NCBI GenBank assembly: GCA_002482545.1
Contig: DLGF01000009.1
Span: 1-64,000, forward strand
Origin: Sporomusaceae bacterium UBA7701
GTDB lineage: Bacteria; Bacillota; Negativicutes; Sporomusales; UBA7701
Direction: 5' to 3'
DNA length: 64,000 nucleotides
Within the stretch, counting starts at the first letter, position 1, and each line of letters starts with the position of its first letter. Of the stretch, positions 52,805 to 61,786 are shown piece by piece. The translations under genes and the position numbers were made by a program. The notes beneath the pieces were generated by a model. It made no database searches and had not been told where the DNA came from. It saw only the letters and a list, made by a program, of their open reading frames with translations.

Positions 52805-52812
52805 GTATATAC
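52805..52812. promoter_or_regulatory. Candidate NagR operator
   Basis: GTATATAC, flanked by TT on the left and CAA on the right, fits the HutC-subfamily pattern GT-N-TA-N-AC. It lies about 65 bases before nagR in the gap between two divergent genes. Confidence 0.45.
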
Positions 52813-53012
52813 CAATTCGACTTCATTATACTGTTAAATTCCGGAAAAATCAATAGTATGCTCCGGAAACTTCCTTTTTATCCCCGCCGCCGGCCGCCAG
52901 ATCTTTCCCGGGCTTCCAGAAAATCCATTGCATCTTCATTTTGTCTATGGCGGACAATAAATGTATCGGATCGACCTTCGACAGCTTCCTGCTGCCAAGA
53001 AGGAGGATAGGC

Positions 53013-53843
53013 ATGAAGCACACCAGCCGGCGCAAAAAAACCAAACGACGCTATAGGCGACTGGTAGCGGCCGTTGCCGGGGCCGCGGTCCTGTCGTCGG
53101 CCCTGCTGCCCGGTTTGCCGGCTCCCCGGGTCTTCGCCGCCGACGATACGTTTGCGACAGCCTCCGCGAGCCGGTCAGGCAGCCTGACGGGGAACCGGCT
53201 CAAGACCCCGAACGACTTCTCGCCGCTGACCCAGACGCGGGTCAAGGCCAGGGGCCGCAGCGAAGGCCAAGTTTTCAAGGCCGATCTTAGCCGGGAAGAT
53301 GCCGGCGTGCTGAGCGAGCCTGCAAGATCGGACGACTCTTCCACGCCCTATCCCCTTTCCGGGGTAATGCCCCGGTCCATAACCGTTACCGCCGGGACGC
53401 TTGCCGCCGACCAGCAGGTATTGTACCAGAGCGCGGACTACAGTGACTGGACCTGGGTCCAAAGCGGCTTTCCGCAGGACATGGTTCTGGGCTTTCTGTT
53501 GCAGGACCCCAGGCAATATCAATCGCCCAGAAGCGTCCCGGACTATGTGACCAATCAGCTCAATCAAATTGATTTCAGCCGGCAATTCGTGCTGTATGCG
53601 CATCTCGGCACAGTGGCGCCGCAGGGTTATGGAATTGCCATCACCAGGGTGTCCCAGACCGTCAATGACCTTACGGTCGGCGTCCGCATGAAAAGTCCCG
53701 CTCCGGCGGGAGACTCCGAGCCGAGCAAAACCGACGATTTTCTTCCTCTCAACCGCTTGGCTTTGGATTTTGGCAGTCCGATCAGCATTACCTTCGTCGA
53801 CGCGGCGAGCGGCGCCATTCTCATACGCTATAACATCAGTTAG
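53013..53843 (+). CDS. Secreted protein with PrcB-like C-terminal domain
   Basis: A 276-residue exported protein. The strongly basic N terminus (MKHTSRRKKTKRRYRR) and hydrophobic segment (LVAAVAGAAVLSSALLPGL) ending near PRVFAAD form a signal peptide. A disordered, Ser/Arg-rich linker follows (to about 100). The C-terminal part, with FVLYAHLGTVAPQGYGIAI, TRVSQTVNDLTVGVRM and DFGSPISITFVDAASG, resembles the PrcB C-terminal fold. This is a memory-based match with moderate certainty. The start has AAGGAGG. It is a single-gene unit ended by the terminator at 53866-53898. Confidence 0.68.
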   Translation: MKHTSRRKKTKRRYRRLVAAVAGAAVLSSALLPGLPAPRVFAADDTFATASASRSGSLTGNRLKTPNDFSPLTQTRVKARGRSEGQVFKADLSREDAGVLSEPARSDDSSTPYPLSGVMPRSITVTAGTLAADQQVLYQSADYSDWTWVQSGFPQDMVLGFLLQDPRQYQSPRSVPDYVTNQLNQIDFSRQFVLYAHLGTVAPQGYGIAITRVSQTVNDLTVGVRMKSPAPAGDSEPSKTDDFLPLNRLALDFGSPISITFVDAASGAILIRYNIS

Positions 53844-53865
53844 ACCCTGTCCGGCAGAGCTGCAA

Positions 53866-53898
53866 CACCCCCTGGGCGAATGGCCTCAAGGGGGTTTT
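53866..53898 (+). terminator. Terminator of the PrcB-like gene
   Basis: CCCCCT (53868-53873) pairs with AGGGGG (53889-53894), followed by TTTT and a further TTATT nearby. Confidence 0.8.
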
Positions 53899-53975
53899 CA
53901 TTATTCCGTTACTTTTTCGGGCCGAAGACGTTGATAGTTATGAAGACCCGGCGCGTAAAAGGAAAGGAGCCTCTC

Positions 53976-54911
53976 ATGAACAGAAAATCTATCCTGGTCG
54001 GACTGGTGCTGGCCAGTTTCGCAATCAGCGGTTGTGCCCCGTCGACCGTGGGGCAGGACCCGGGGCCGGAAATCAGCAAACCGGCCTCGTCGGCGGCCGC
54101 TTCTCAGGCGCAACCGGCAATGCCGTCCTACCAGGCTCTTTTGCAAAAGAACGGCGTCAGACCGGCCGAAATCCGCAGCTTCATTGACGGCAACCTGCAG
54201 GGGGCCGCTCCGGCGGAGGCGGCGGCCATGATCCTCGGCCTTGAGGAAGTCCAGCAAAGGGAACTTCCTGCCCTCGAACAAGCATTTTCCGCCGAGGCGG
54301 TGCAAAAACAGCTGCAGGCTGTCCGGCGCCCCGGCTCCGGGCTCTCCGGCGCCGGCGCCGACCTGCAAGCCCTTCTCCGCCAGGCCCAGGATGACGGCTA
54401 CAAAATCGAAACCGCCGAGGGAATGTATTTTCCCGTCATCGACTACACCCTGTATCAAAGTTATCAGCCCTTCGTGACCGCCGACATCGCCGCCTATATC
54501 GGCATCATGAGCGCCGAGGCCGAACAGCCGCCGGCCAAGGACGCCGCTTTAGTGATCGGCTGGGATGAACTGCTCCGGCGGGCGGCCGCCCAGGAAGCGT
54601 TTCTCGGCCGGTATGGCCATTCCGTCCGTCAGGACGCCGTTCAGCAGCTTTACAGCCGTTATGTAACCTTTGCTTTTTACGGCGCCAATAACACCCCGCT
54701 GTTCGGCTATGAAAATCAAATCCTTGACGTCGAAGCCAAACGGGACTATCAAGCCGCCTCCGCCAGCGGCGGAAACAGCAGGCTGCTTACGGCCATAGGC
54801 GATTTCCTGGCCGTCGCCGCCAAGAACGGCGGCCGGCTGACCGCCGAGGTGGACGAATTCCGCAAAGCTGCGACGGCTGATCTGCTAGCCTCCCCGGCTT
54901 CCTCCCGCTAA
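53976..54911 (+). CDS. Predicted lipoprotein, unknown function
   Basis: A 311-residue lipoprotein. The N terminus MNRKSILVGLVLASFAISGC carries the lipobox, with the lipidated cysteine at residue 20. A Pro/Ser/Ala-rich linker follows and the rest is helical, with alanine-rich stretches. YAGANNTP-like (FYGANNTPLFGYENQILD) and VEAKRDYQAA patches occur in the C-terminal third. The ATG at 53976 has GGAAAGGAG upstream; the longer frame back to 53880 overlaps the previous terminator. It follows the PrcB-like secreted gene on the same strand but has a terminator in between. No family was recognised. Confidence 0.7.
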   Translation: MNRKSILVGLVLASFAISGCAPSTVGQDPGPEISKPASSAAASQAQPAMPSYQALLQKNGVRPAEIRSFIDGNLQGAAPAEAAAMILGLEEVQQRELPALEQAFSAEAVQKQLQAVRRPGSGLSGAGADLQALLRQAQDDGYKIETAEGMYFPVIDYTLYQSYQPFVTADIAAYIGIMSAEAEQPPAKDAALVIGWDELLRRAAAQEAFLGRYGHSVRQDAVQQLYSRYVTFAFYGANNTPLFGYENQILDVEAKRDYQAASASGGNSRLLTAIGDFLAVAAKNGGRLTAEVDEFRKAATADLLASPASSR

Positions 54912-54926
54912 CTGTCCGGAACCGCA

Positions 54927-54961
54927 AAAAGGCGCTATCGGCTTTGACCGTGGCGCCTTTT
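54927..54961. terminator. Bidirectional terminator
   Basis: AAAAGGCGC (54927-54935) pairs with GCGCCTTTT (54953-54961). T-rich arms on both strands suit the lipoprotein gene on the plus strand and torD on the minus strand, whose stop is 6 bases away. Confidence 0.8.
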
Positions 54962-54966
54962 CCGGT

Positions 54967-55632
54967 TCATATTCCTTCCTGCCGGGCGGAGGCCAAAAGT
55001 TCGGAATCCAGGGCCAGCCATCGCGCCGTTATTGCCGCCAGGCCCCGATAGAAGCCGCTTGCGGCGTTCCGGGCGACATCGGCGCAGAAGTCCGGCGCCC
55101 AGGCCGCGAGATGCTCCCGGAGAAAGAACCCCTGGCCTTCCCGGCAGCGTTCCGCCGCTTCGTCCCCGGCGCCGCCCGCCCGGCAAAGATAAGCCATGAA
55201 CTCCAGTTCCAGCGCAATATGATCTTCCGGTTCCTCGTTCCTGTGTTTCGACTCCAGCCCGTAAGCCCGGTAAAATTCCCGGACCGCCAGCGTCTGCTCG
55301 CCGAAGAGCAGCCGTTCCTGCGACCGGTACACCGACTCCCACGGCGGCGCCGGCAAATGGTCCGGGCCGACAAATAGCCTGGCGTAATCCTCCTGCAGCA
55401 AATTTGCGTAAGGCTGGAGTTCCGCCCGGGAAATTTCCTGCTCCACCGCTATGCAATCGCGGGACAACTCGTCGTCGCCCACCCCGCCCAGCAGGGTGGA
55501 TAAAAGCCGCTCGTCGGCCAGGCTCCGCAGCAAGGCCGGCTGGGGCGCCCTCCGAAAAAGCTGCGCCAGCAGGAGATACACCCAGGCCCGCCACTCATCC
55601 AGCGTCAGTTCCTGCCCGGAATCGACCGCCAT
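54967..55632 (-). CDS. TorD/DmsD-family redox-enzyme maturation chaperone
   Basis: A 221-residue helical protein that helps load molybdenum cofactor into, and quality-check, DMSO-reductase-type catalytic subunits. YARLFVGPDHLPAPPWESVYRSQERLLFGE is the TorD/NarJ core motif. DHIALELEFMAYL is the second conserved helix, with a histidine and a glutamate typical of the family. It is the last gene of the operon, after the membrane anchor. Interestingly, neither catalytic subunit shows a twin-arginine signal, which such chaperones often bind. Confidence 0.9.
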   Translation of the reverse strand: MAVDSGQELTLDEWRAWVYLLLAQLFRRAPQPALLRSLADERLLSTLLGGVGDDELSRDCIAVEQEISRAELQPYANLLQEDYARLFVGPDHLPAPPWESVYRSQERLLFGEQTLAVREFYRAYGLESKHRNEEPEDHIALELEFMAYLCRAGGAGDEAAERCREGQGFFLREHLAAWAPDFCADVARNAASGFYRGLAAITARWLALDSELLASARQEGI

Positions 55633-55653
55633 CCTTACCCCTCCTCGATTTTC

Positions 55654-56469
55654 TTAGTATCGCTCCAGCATGGCATGGACGCCAGTAGCGTAGAAAAGGC
55701 TCCGCCCGATCAGTTGCCCGGCCGCCGTCAAAAGGAACGCTCCGTAAATCATCGCCTCGCCTTGAACGGCCCCCAGACCGATCGCCAAAGGAAGACCGAA
55801 GCCGCCGGCGATGGTCAGCCCCTGCCCGATGGCCAGCCATGGCCGACAGGCCGCAAGAAGCCGGGCCGACGCCCGGTCGGCGGCGCCTCCTCCCGCCAGC
55901 GCCGGCAGATAGGCGGCCAGGCCTGCCAGTTGCAACCCTGTCCCGGCGGCGACAATCAGCAAGCCCCGCATAGCTTGCTCAGCCTGGCCGCCGGTTATCG
56001 CGACGGTGGAGTAGAGAGCCGCCCCCGCCACGATCGCCGCGGAATGAAAGGAATTATGGGTATGCCACCCGCTCCAGGCCGGAATGGCGGTATGGGCGTA
56101 AACGGCAGCCATCGAAAATAGACCCAAGGCGCCGGCGCCAAAAGCCAGCCAGCCGACCGCGGCCCTGCCTGCCGGCCCCATCGCCGAGGCGAAAATCCAC
56201 TCGCTCCAGACCAGCGTAAAGAAAACGCCCAGGCAGGCGATCTCCCGGCTCAACCAGGAGGATTTCAGGTTGCCGAGCGCCCGGTATGCTCCCAGCGGAC
56301 TGCCCAGATGCAATAAAGAAATGGCCATGCCGGCCGCCGTAAGGGCAAGGGTCCAGCGGAGGACCGCGTCCTCAAGCCCGGCCTTTCCCAGACACCCGGC
56401 AACCAGGTAAAGGCCTACGCCGGCCTGGGCCAACAGGGTAAACATCACCAGCGGCAGTTTGTCACGCAT
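55654..56469 (-). CDS. DMSO-reductase-type membrane anchor (DmsC/NrfD-like)
   Basis: A 271-residue integral membrane protein with about eight hydrophobic segments, opening with MRDKLPLVMFTLLAQAGVGLYLVAG. LSREIACLGVFF and SGWHTHNSFHSAAIVAG follow. It should take electrons from menaquinol and pass them to the four-cluster subunit. The start ATG overlaps the ferredoxin subunit stop by 8 bases and GGAGGGGG precedes it, so the two are coupled. Confidence 0.88.
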   Translation of the reverse strand: MRDKLPLVMFTLLAQAGVGLYLVAGCLGKAGLEDAVLRWTLALTAAGMAISLLHLGSPLGAYRALGNLKSSWLSREIACLGVFFTLVWSEWIFASAMGPAGRAAVGWLAFGAGALGLFSMAAVYAHTAIPAWSGWHTHNSFHSAAIVAGAALYSTVAITGGQAEQAMRGLLIVAAGTGLQLAGLAAYLPALAGGGAADRASARLLAACRPWLAIGQGLTIAGGFGLPLAIGLGAVQGEAMIYGAFLLTAAGQLIGRSLFYATGVHAMLERY

Positions 56470-57067
56470 GGTCGTCCCCCTCCATGACCACCGCCACCGC
56501 GTGGCGGTGGGGTGTGATTACCAGGGACGGGTTGGTCCGGTCCGGAGCGGGCAGCCCCTTGATCCGCTGGATTCCCCCGTGGAGCTTGCGGAGTTCGTCC
56601 AGGGGACCGAAGGTCAGCACCCGCATGGGGCACGCCGCCACGCAGGCCGGCTGCTCGCCTTTGGCCAGCAGGTCCCGGCAGAAATCACATTTTCCCATCT
56701 TGCCAGTCCGGGGATTGTACTGGGGCGCGCCATAGGGGCAGCTCATCTGGCAATAACGGCAGCCGATGCATTTTGCCTGATCGACAAATACGATGCCGTC
56801 CTCCGGCCGCTTTTGCATGGCGCCGGTCGGGCAATTACCGACGCAGGCGGGCTTTTCGCAATGATTGCAGGCCAGGGACAGCCAATAGGCATAGACGTTC
56901 TGAACCAGCCCCCGCCCGGTGCCGGCGAAGCCGCCGCCCTCGTACTCCCGCACGCGCCGGAACCGCTGCCCCACTTCCAGGTCGTTCTTGTCCTTGCAGG
57001 CGATCTGGCAGGTAAAACAGCCGGCGCAGTAACCCTGCTGAAGATGGAAACCTAATTGCCCGGACAT
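56462..57067 (-). CDS. Four-cluster ferredoxin subunit (DmsB-like)
   Basis: A 201-residue electron-transfer protein. Four cysteine groups are seen in order: CAGCFTCQIACKDKND, CNHCEKPACVGNCPTGAM, CIGCRYCQMSCPYGAPQYN and CDFCRDLLAKGEQPACVAAC, enough for four [4Fe-4S] clusters. No signal peptide. The ATG at 57067 overlaps the first catalytic-subunit gene by 16 bases. It links the membrane anchor and the molybdopterin subunit. One such subunit serves two different catalytic genes here. Confidence 0.92.
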   Translation of the reverse strand: MSGQLGFHLQQGYCAGCFTCQIACKDKNDLEVGQRFRRVREYEGGGFAGTGRGLVQNVYAYWLSLACNHCEKPACVGNCPTGAMQKRPEDGIVFVDQAKCIGCRYCQMSCPYGAPQYNPRTGKMGKCDFCRDLLAKGEQPACVAACPMRVLTFGPLDELRKLHGGIQRIKGLPAPDRTNPSLVITPHRHAVAVVMEGDDHA

Positions 57068-59445
57068 AACATCCCCCCTGTGGCTGAGACTTTCTCCACC
57101 TGAACGAGATTGGTGTGCTGGGGATTCCCGTGGGCGAGCGGCGTGGGGTGGTATTTGGTAAGGGTATTGATGTTTCCCCGCCGGTCGACTCCGCCGTTGT
57201 CCGGATTCCACCAAGCCCCCTGCGGGATCGCCACCACGCCGGGCATGATCCGCGGCGTGACTTTGGCGGGAATCACAATCATGCCCCGGTCATTGAAAAC
57301 CCTGACCTGATCGCCGCCGGCAATTCCCCGCTCTGCGGCATCGCCGGCGTTGATCCAGATTTCCTGGGCGGCCGCTTCCTCCAGCCAGGGGATATTGTCA
57401 AAGGTGGAATGCACCCGTTGCTTGCAATGATAGCCGATGCACTGCAGCGGAAACTTGCGGCGCAGCGGATCGGCGGGGCCTTCCCAGGCCGGCACATACT
57501 TGGGGATGGCCGGGATTTCCCGCGGCTTGCCCATCGCCCAGAGCCTGGGCGAAAAGATTTCGATTTTTCCGGAAGGGGTGGCGAAGGGCTGACCGCCGCG
57601 GACTTGCCGTTCGTAAGCGATGACCGGCCGGGCCGGCGCAACCTTGTAAAACCCCCGGGCCGCCAGTTGCTCGAAGGACGGGAAGGCGGGATTTTTCTCC
57701 CGCGTCGTCCGCACGATCTCCCGGACCCATTCCCGTTCGGTCCGGCCTTCGGTATACGCCTCGCCGAACCCCAGCCGCGCCGCCAAGCCGCTGCAGACGG
57801 AATATACGCTGCGGCATTCGAACAACGGCGGAACCACCTGGCGATGATAAAGGGCGTAGCCTATCCCGGAAGCGTAGCTGGTCAGATCGTCCCTCTCCAG
57901 ATAGGTGACGTCAGGCAGCAGAATATCGGCGAATTTGGCGCTGGGTGTCATGAACACGTCATGGACCAGGATGAATTCGCACTTTTCCTCGTCCGCCAGG
58001 AGCCTGGCCGTGGCGTTGATATCCGAATGCTGATTGATGAGGGTATTGGAAGCATACGACCAGAGCATCTTGACGTCGCTGGGCAGCCGGCCGGCGCCGG
58101 TCAGGCCGTCCTGCGCGGTCATCTCCCGGCCGCGCAGGACGGCGTCGGGCCACCGGTAGCAAGGGATGGCCGCCTTCACCGGATTGGCCCCCGCCGGCAG
58201 CCAATCCAGGCCGACGCTGTGGCCGCCGGGCCGGAGCCCCGGGCCGCCCCCGGCGACGCCCACATTTCCGGTCATGGCCGCGAGCACCGGCAGCCCCCGC
58301 ACCGGCTGCTCGCCATAGGCATGGCGCTGCCAGCCCAACCCCTGGATGAGGCAGCAGGGCTTCGTCCGGCCGATCCGACGGGCCAGCCGGACAATGGTGT
58401 CCCGGGGGACGCCGGTAACGCCCTCGGCCCACTCCGGGGTCTTGGGCAGCCGGTCGCCGCCCAGCCCGAGCAGGTAGCTTTTATAAGAATTGCCGGCCGG
58501 AACGCCGGGCGGCAGATGTTCGTCGTCAAAGCCCAGGCAGTACCGGTCAAGAAACGCCTGGTCGTGAAGATCCTCATTCAATATCACATAGGCCAGGGCG
58601 TCAATCAGGGCGTTATCGGTGGTAGGCCGGACCGGAATCCATTCGTCGGCCAGGATGGCGGCCGTGTCGCTGTGGCGCGGGTCGACGACAACGACCTGCG
58701 CCCCTGCGCCCTTGGCCCGCTTGAGGTAATAGCCCGCATTGGCCCCGCCGGAACGGGTTTCGATGACATTATCGGCGAACAGAACGATCAGCCGGGAGTT
58801 CACCCAGTCATCGGGGCTGTTCCCTTCCACCGTTCCGTAGGTGTAGGGCGCGGCATAGCTGAAGCAGGCCGAGCTGTAAGTATTATAATAGCCGAGGTAG
58901 CCGCCGGCCATATGGAGGAAGCGCGGCAACGCCCCGCCCATGGCCGGCGTTATCCAGGACTGGCTGATTTGCCCGTATACGCCGGTGCCGTAGATCAGAT
59001 GAATGGCCTCATTGCCGTAAGCCTTCCTGATGCGCGTAAGCTCGGCGGCGATCGTGTCGAGGGCCTCGTCCCACCCGATCCGGGCAAACCGGCCTTTGCC
59101 CCGGCCGCCGACCCGCTTCATGGGGTAACGCAGCCGGTCCGGGTGATAGAGGCGCTTGCGCTGCGACCGGCCCCGCAGGCAGGCTCTGATCTGGGGCACC
59201 TCGGGCGTGTCCGGGGCCGTGTCGGTCGACAGGCGGGTCAGCACCCCGTCCTGGACATGGGCGTAGAGCAGGCAGCGGCCGCCGCAGTTGTGCGTGCAGC
59301 TTGTGGGAATAAGCGTTTCCCCTGCTTCCGGGCCGCCGCCGGCCGCGTCGTCCCCGGCGCGGGTTAGGCCCAGCAGCCCCCCGGTCTGGGAACAGAAAGC
59401 GAAAAAGCGGTTTTTGGCGAGTCCCCCGTAATCAGACTGGGCCAT
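57052..59445 (-). CDS. Molybdopterin oxidoreductase, DmsA-like, subunit 1
   Basis: A 797-residue catalytic subunit of the DMSO-reductase family. The N-terminal [4Fe-4S] motif is complete: Cys50, Cys54, Cys58 (CTHNCGGRC) and Cys89. The likely molybdenum-ligand serine is in YNTYSSACFSYAAPYTYG. ADNVIETRSGG, VVVDPRHSDTAA and ILLPDVTYLERDD are typical cofactor-binding and domain IV/III signatures. The C-terminal domain ends with VAIPQGAWWNPDNGGVDRRG. It has no Tat signal. The ATG at 59445 has AAAGGAGG and overlaps the second catalytic gene by 14 bases. The substrate cannot be assigned; DMSO, TMAO, and other N- or S-oxides are candidates. Confidence 0.88.
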   Translation of the reverse strand: MAQSDYGGLAKNRFFAFCSQTGGLLGLTRAGDDAAGGGPEAGETLIPTSCTHNCGGRCLLYAHVQDGVLTRLSTDTAPDTPEVPQIRACLRGRSQRKRLYHPDRLRYPMKRVGGRGKGRFARIGWDEALDTIAAELTRIRKAYGNEAIHLIYGTGVYGQISQSWITPAMGGALPRFLHMAGGYLGYYNTYSSACFSYAAPYTYGTVEGNSPDDWVNSRLIVLFADNVIETRSGGANAGYYLKRAKGAGAQVVVVDPRHSDTAAILADEWIPVRPTTDNALIDALAYVILNEDLHDQAFLDRYCLGFDDEHLPPGVPAGNSYKSYLLGLGGDRLPKTPEWAEGVTGVPRDTIVRLARRIGRTKPCCLIQGLGWQRHAYGEQPVRGLPVLAAMTGNVGVAGGGPGLRPGGHSVGLDWLPAGANPVKAAIPCYRWPDAVLRGREMTAQDGLTGAGRLPSDVKMLWSYASNTLINQHSDINATARLLADEEKCEFILVHDVFMTPSAKFADILLPDVTYLERDDLTSYASGIGYALYHRQVVPPLFECRSVYSVCSGLAARLGFGEAYTEGRTEREWVREIVRTTREKNPAFPSFEQLAARGFYKVAPARPVIAYERQVRGGQPFATPSGKIEIFSPRLWAMGKPREIPAIPKYVPAWEGPADPLRRKFPLQCIGYHCKQRVHSTFDNIPWLEEAAAQEIWINAGDAAERGIAGGDQVRVFNDRGMIVIPAKVTPRIMPGVVAIPQGAWWNPDNGGVDRRGNINTLTKYHPTPLAHGNPQHTNLVQVEKVSATGGMLCPGN

Positions 59446-61786
59446 AGGGCCTCCTTTCTCCGACCCGCTCAACCTCCACCAGCAGGGTGTGCTGCGGATT
59501 GGCCCTGGCAAGGGGCGTCGGCCGGTGGCTGGTAAGTACATTGATGCTGCCGCGCCGATCCACCCCGTTTTCGTCCGGGTCCCACCAGGCGCCCTGGGGA
59601 ATGGCCACAACCCCCGGCATGATTCGGGACGTGACCCGCACGCCGATCATCAGCTCGCCCCGTTCATTGAAGACCCGGGCCCGATCCCCGTCCCGGATTC
59701 CCCGGGCCGCGGCGTCCGCGGGGTTTATCGCCATACGCTGGGGAGCCGCCTCTTCCAGCCAGGGGGAATTGTCGAAGGTGGAATGGGCCCGCCGCTTGGA
59801 GTGAGGCCCGATACACTGCAGGGGGTACCGGACGGCGAGCTCGTCCTGCGGACCTTCCCAGGCCGGAATATATCGGGGGGTGGGCGGAATTTCCCGGTGA
59901 TTGCCCATGGCCCAGAGCCTGGGGGAAAAGATTTCGATCTTCCCGGACGGAGTGGCGAAGGGGACCGTGCCGGGATTCTCGATTTGCTCGCTGAAAGCCA
60001 CGTGAGGCTTGGCGTGCCGGAACTGATAGATGCCACGGACCCGGAGCTCCTCCAGGTCGGGAAATCCCGGATGAAGGGCTTGGGTTTCCCGGATGACGAA
60101 CCGCAGCCACTCCTCTTCCGTGCGGTCCTCGGCGAACGCCGCTCCGAGCCCCAGCCGCTCGGCCACCATCCTGAGCCACGCATAGTCGTTCTTGCACTCA
60201 TAAAGAGGCTCAACGGCCTTATCCATGAACAGGACATAATCGCCCCAGGCCCAGGGCGTCACCAGGTCCAGCCTTTCGAGGTGGGTTGTGCCGGGCAGCA
60301 GGATATCGGCAAACTTGGCGCTGGGCGTCATGAACTGGTCGCTGACGACAATAAACTCGCACAGCCGGTCGTCGGCCAGGATGGCGGCCGTGCGGTTGAT
60401 GTTGCCGTGCTGGTTGACAAGGGTATTGCCGGCCAGGTTGAAAATCGCCTTGATCGGCGCAGGCAGCCGGTCGACCCCCTGAACGCCGTCTTGCGGCCCC
60501 ATATCCCGCCCCCGCAGGACGGCGTCGGTCCAAAGATAGACCGGGATGGCGGCCTTGACAGGATTGGGCGCGCCTACCGAGCCGATCCGCGGCGCTCTTC
60601 CATAGCCGGGAAACCCCATTGCGCCGGCCGATCCGCCGGGACGGCCGACGTTTCCCGTCATGGCGGAAAGCGCCGCCGCGCCGCGCGGGGGCTGTTCGCC
60701 GTAAGCGTGGCGCTGGATGCCGTAGCCGCAAAGAATGGCCGCCGGCTTGGTCAGGGCATACTCCCGGGCCAGCTTTACGATGGCCTCCCGCGGAACGCCG
60801 GTAATCGCCTCCGCCCAGCCCGGGGTTTTGGCGGTTTTGTCCGTCCCCAGGCCCAATACATAGCTTTTATAGGAATTGCCCGGCGGTATGCCGGAAGGCA
60901 TTTGCCCTTCGTCAAAACCCAGGCAGAACCGGTCAAGAAACGCCTGATCCTGGAGATTCTCCCGGATCATGACATAGGCCATGGCGTCCATGAGGGCGTT
61001 GTCGGTCGTGGGCCGCACGGCGATCCACTCATCGGCGAGCGCCGCCGCGGTATCGGTGTACCGGGGGTCGATCGCGATCATTCGCGTCCCCCGCTCACGC
61101 GCCAGCCGCAAGTAATACATCGTATTGGTGCCGAATACCGTTTCCGCCGGATTGAAGCCCCAGAGCAGCATCAGCCTGGCGTTGAGCCAGTCCTCCCGGC
61201 TGCTGCCGGCATTCTGGTCCCCGTAGGTATAGTTCATCGCCCAAGTGGCGCAGGGGTTGCTGTAGTTGTTATAGTAATTGAGATACCCGCCGCCCAGGGC
61301 CAGCAGCCGCCGGGCGAAATTGACGCCCGACAAGGCTCCGGCGTTGCCGGTGGCGTAATGAATGTACAAGGCTTCCCGCCCATACTCGGCGCTGATCCTT
61401 TCAATTTGCCGGGCGATCAGGTCACAGGCCTCATCCCAGCTGATCCGCTCAAACCGTCCTTCGCCCCGGCGGCCGACCCGCCGCATCGGGTATTTCAGCC
61501 GGTCGGGATGATACTGCCGGGTTCGGTAGGACCGGCAGCGGAGGCAGGACTTGAGAGCCGGCTCGGCCGGACTGTCCTCGGCCGGATCGGTGGTGATCCG
61601 CGTGATTACCCCGTCCCGGACATGAATCTTGGCCATGCACCGTCCGCCGCAATTATGGGGCCCGGCGGAAATGACGATGGTCTCGCCCGGCTCGGGCCCT
61701 TCCACAGCCCGCCGGAATCCTTCCGGCGTCGCTTTGCGCGGCAGGGACTGCAAGAGCGACCACAGTTTATGAGATATATCGCGCAA
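59432..61786 (-). CDS. Molybdopterin oxidoreductase, DmsA-like, subunit 2 (altered Fe-S motif)
   Basis: A 784-residue paralogue of the next gene. The Fe-S motif reads SAGPHNCGGRC: Gly42 replaces the first cysteine, while Cys46, Cys50 and Cys81 remain. An extra Cys84 (CLRCRSY) occurs where subunit 1 has glycine. Cofactor motifs (YYNNYSNPCATWAMNYTYG, GFNPAETVFG, AIDPRYTDTAA, ILLPGTTHLERLD) are intact, so the protein is probably an active molybdoenzyme or a structural partner with an altered cluster. It starts at a TTG with AGGAGGG upstream. No Tat signal. It is the first gene of the operon. Confidence 0.86.
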   Translation of the reverse strand: MRDISHKLWSLLQSLPRKATPEGFRRAVEGPEPGETIVISAGPHNCGGRCMAKIHVRDGVITRITTDPAEDSPAEPALKSCLRCRSYRTRQYHPDRLKYPMRRVGRRGEGRFERISWDEACDLIARQIERISAEYGREALYIHYATGNAGALSGVNFARRLLALGGGYLNYYNNYSNPCATWAMNYTYGDQNAGSSREDWLNARLMLLWGFNPAETVFGTNTMYYLRLARERGTRMIAIDPRYTDTAAALADEWIAVRPTTDNALMDAMAYVMIRENLQDQAFLDRFCLGFDEGQMPSGIPPGNSYKSYVLGLGTDKTAKTPGWAEAITGVPREAIVKLAREYALTKPAAILCGYGIQRHAYGEQPPRGAAALSAMTGNVGRPGGSAGAMGFPGYGRAPRIGSVGAPNPVKAAIPVYLWTDAVLRGRDMGPQDGVQGVDRLPAPIKAIFNLAGNTLVNQHGNINRTAAILADDRLCEFIVVSDQFMTPSAKFADILLPGTTHLERLDLVTPWAWGDYVLFMDKAVEPLYECKNDYAWLRMVAERLGLGAAFAEDRTEEEWLRFVIRETQALHPGFPDLEELRVRGIYQFRHAKPHVAFSEQIENPGTVPFATPSGKIEIFSPRLWAMGNHREIPPTPRYIPAWEGPQDELAVRYPLQCIGPHSKRRAHSTFDNSPWLEEAAPQRMAINPADAAARGIRDGDRARVFNERGELMIGVRVTSRIMPGVVAIPQGAWWDPDENGVDRRGSINVLTSHRPTPLARANPQHTLLVEVERVGERRPYGPV

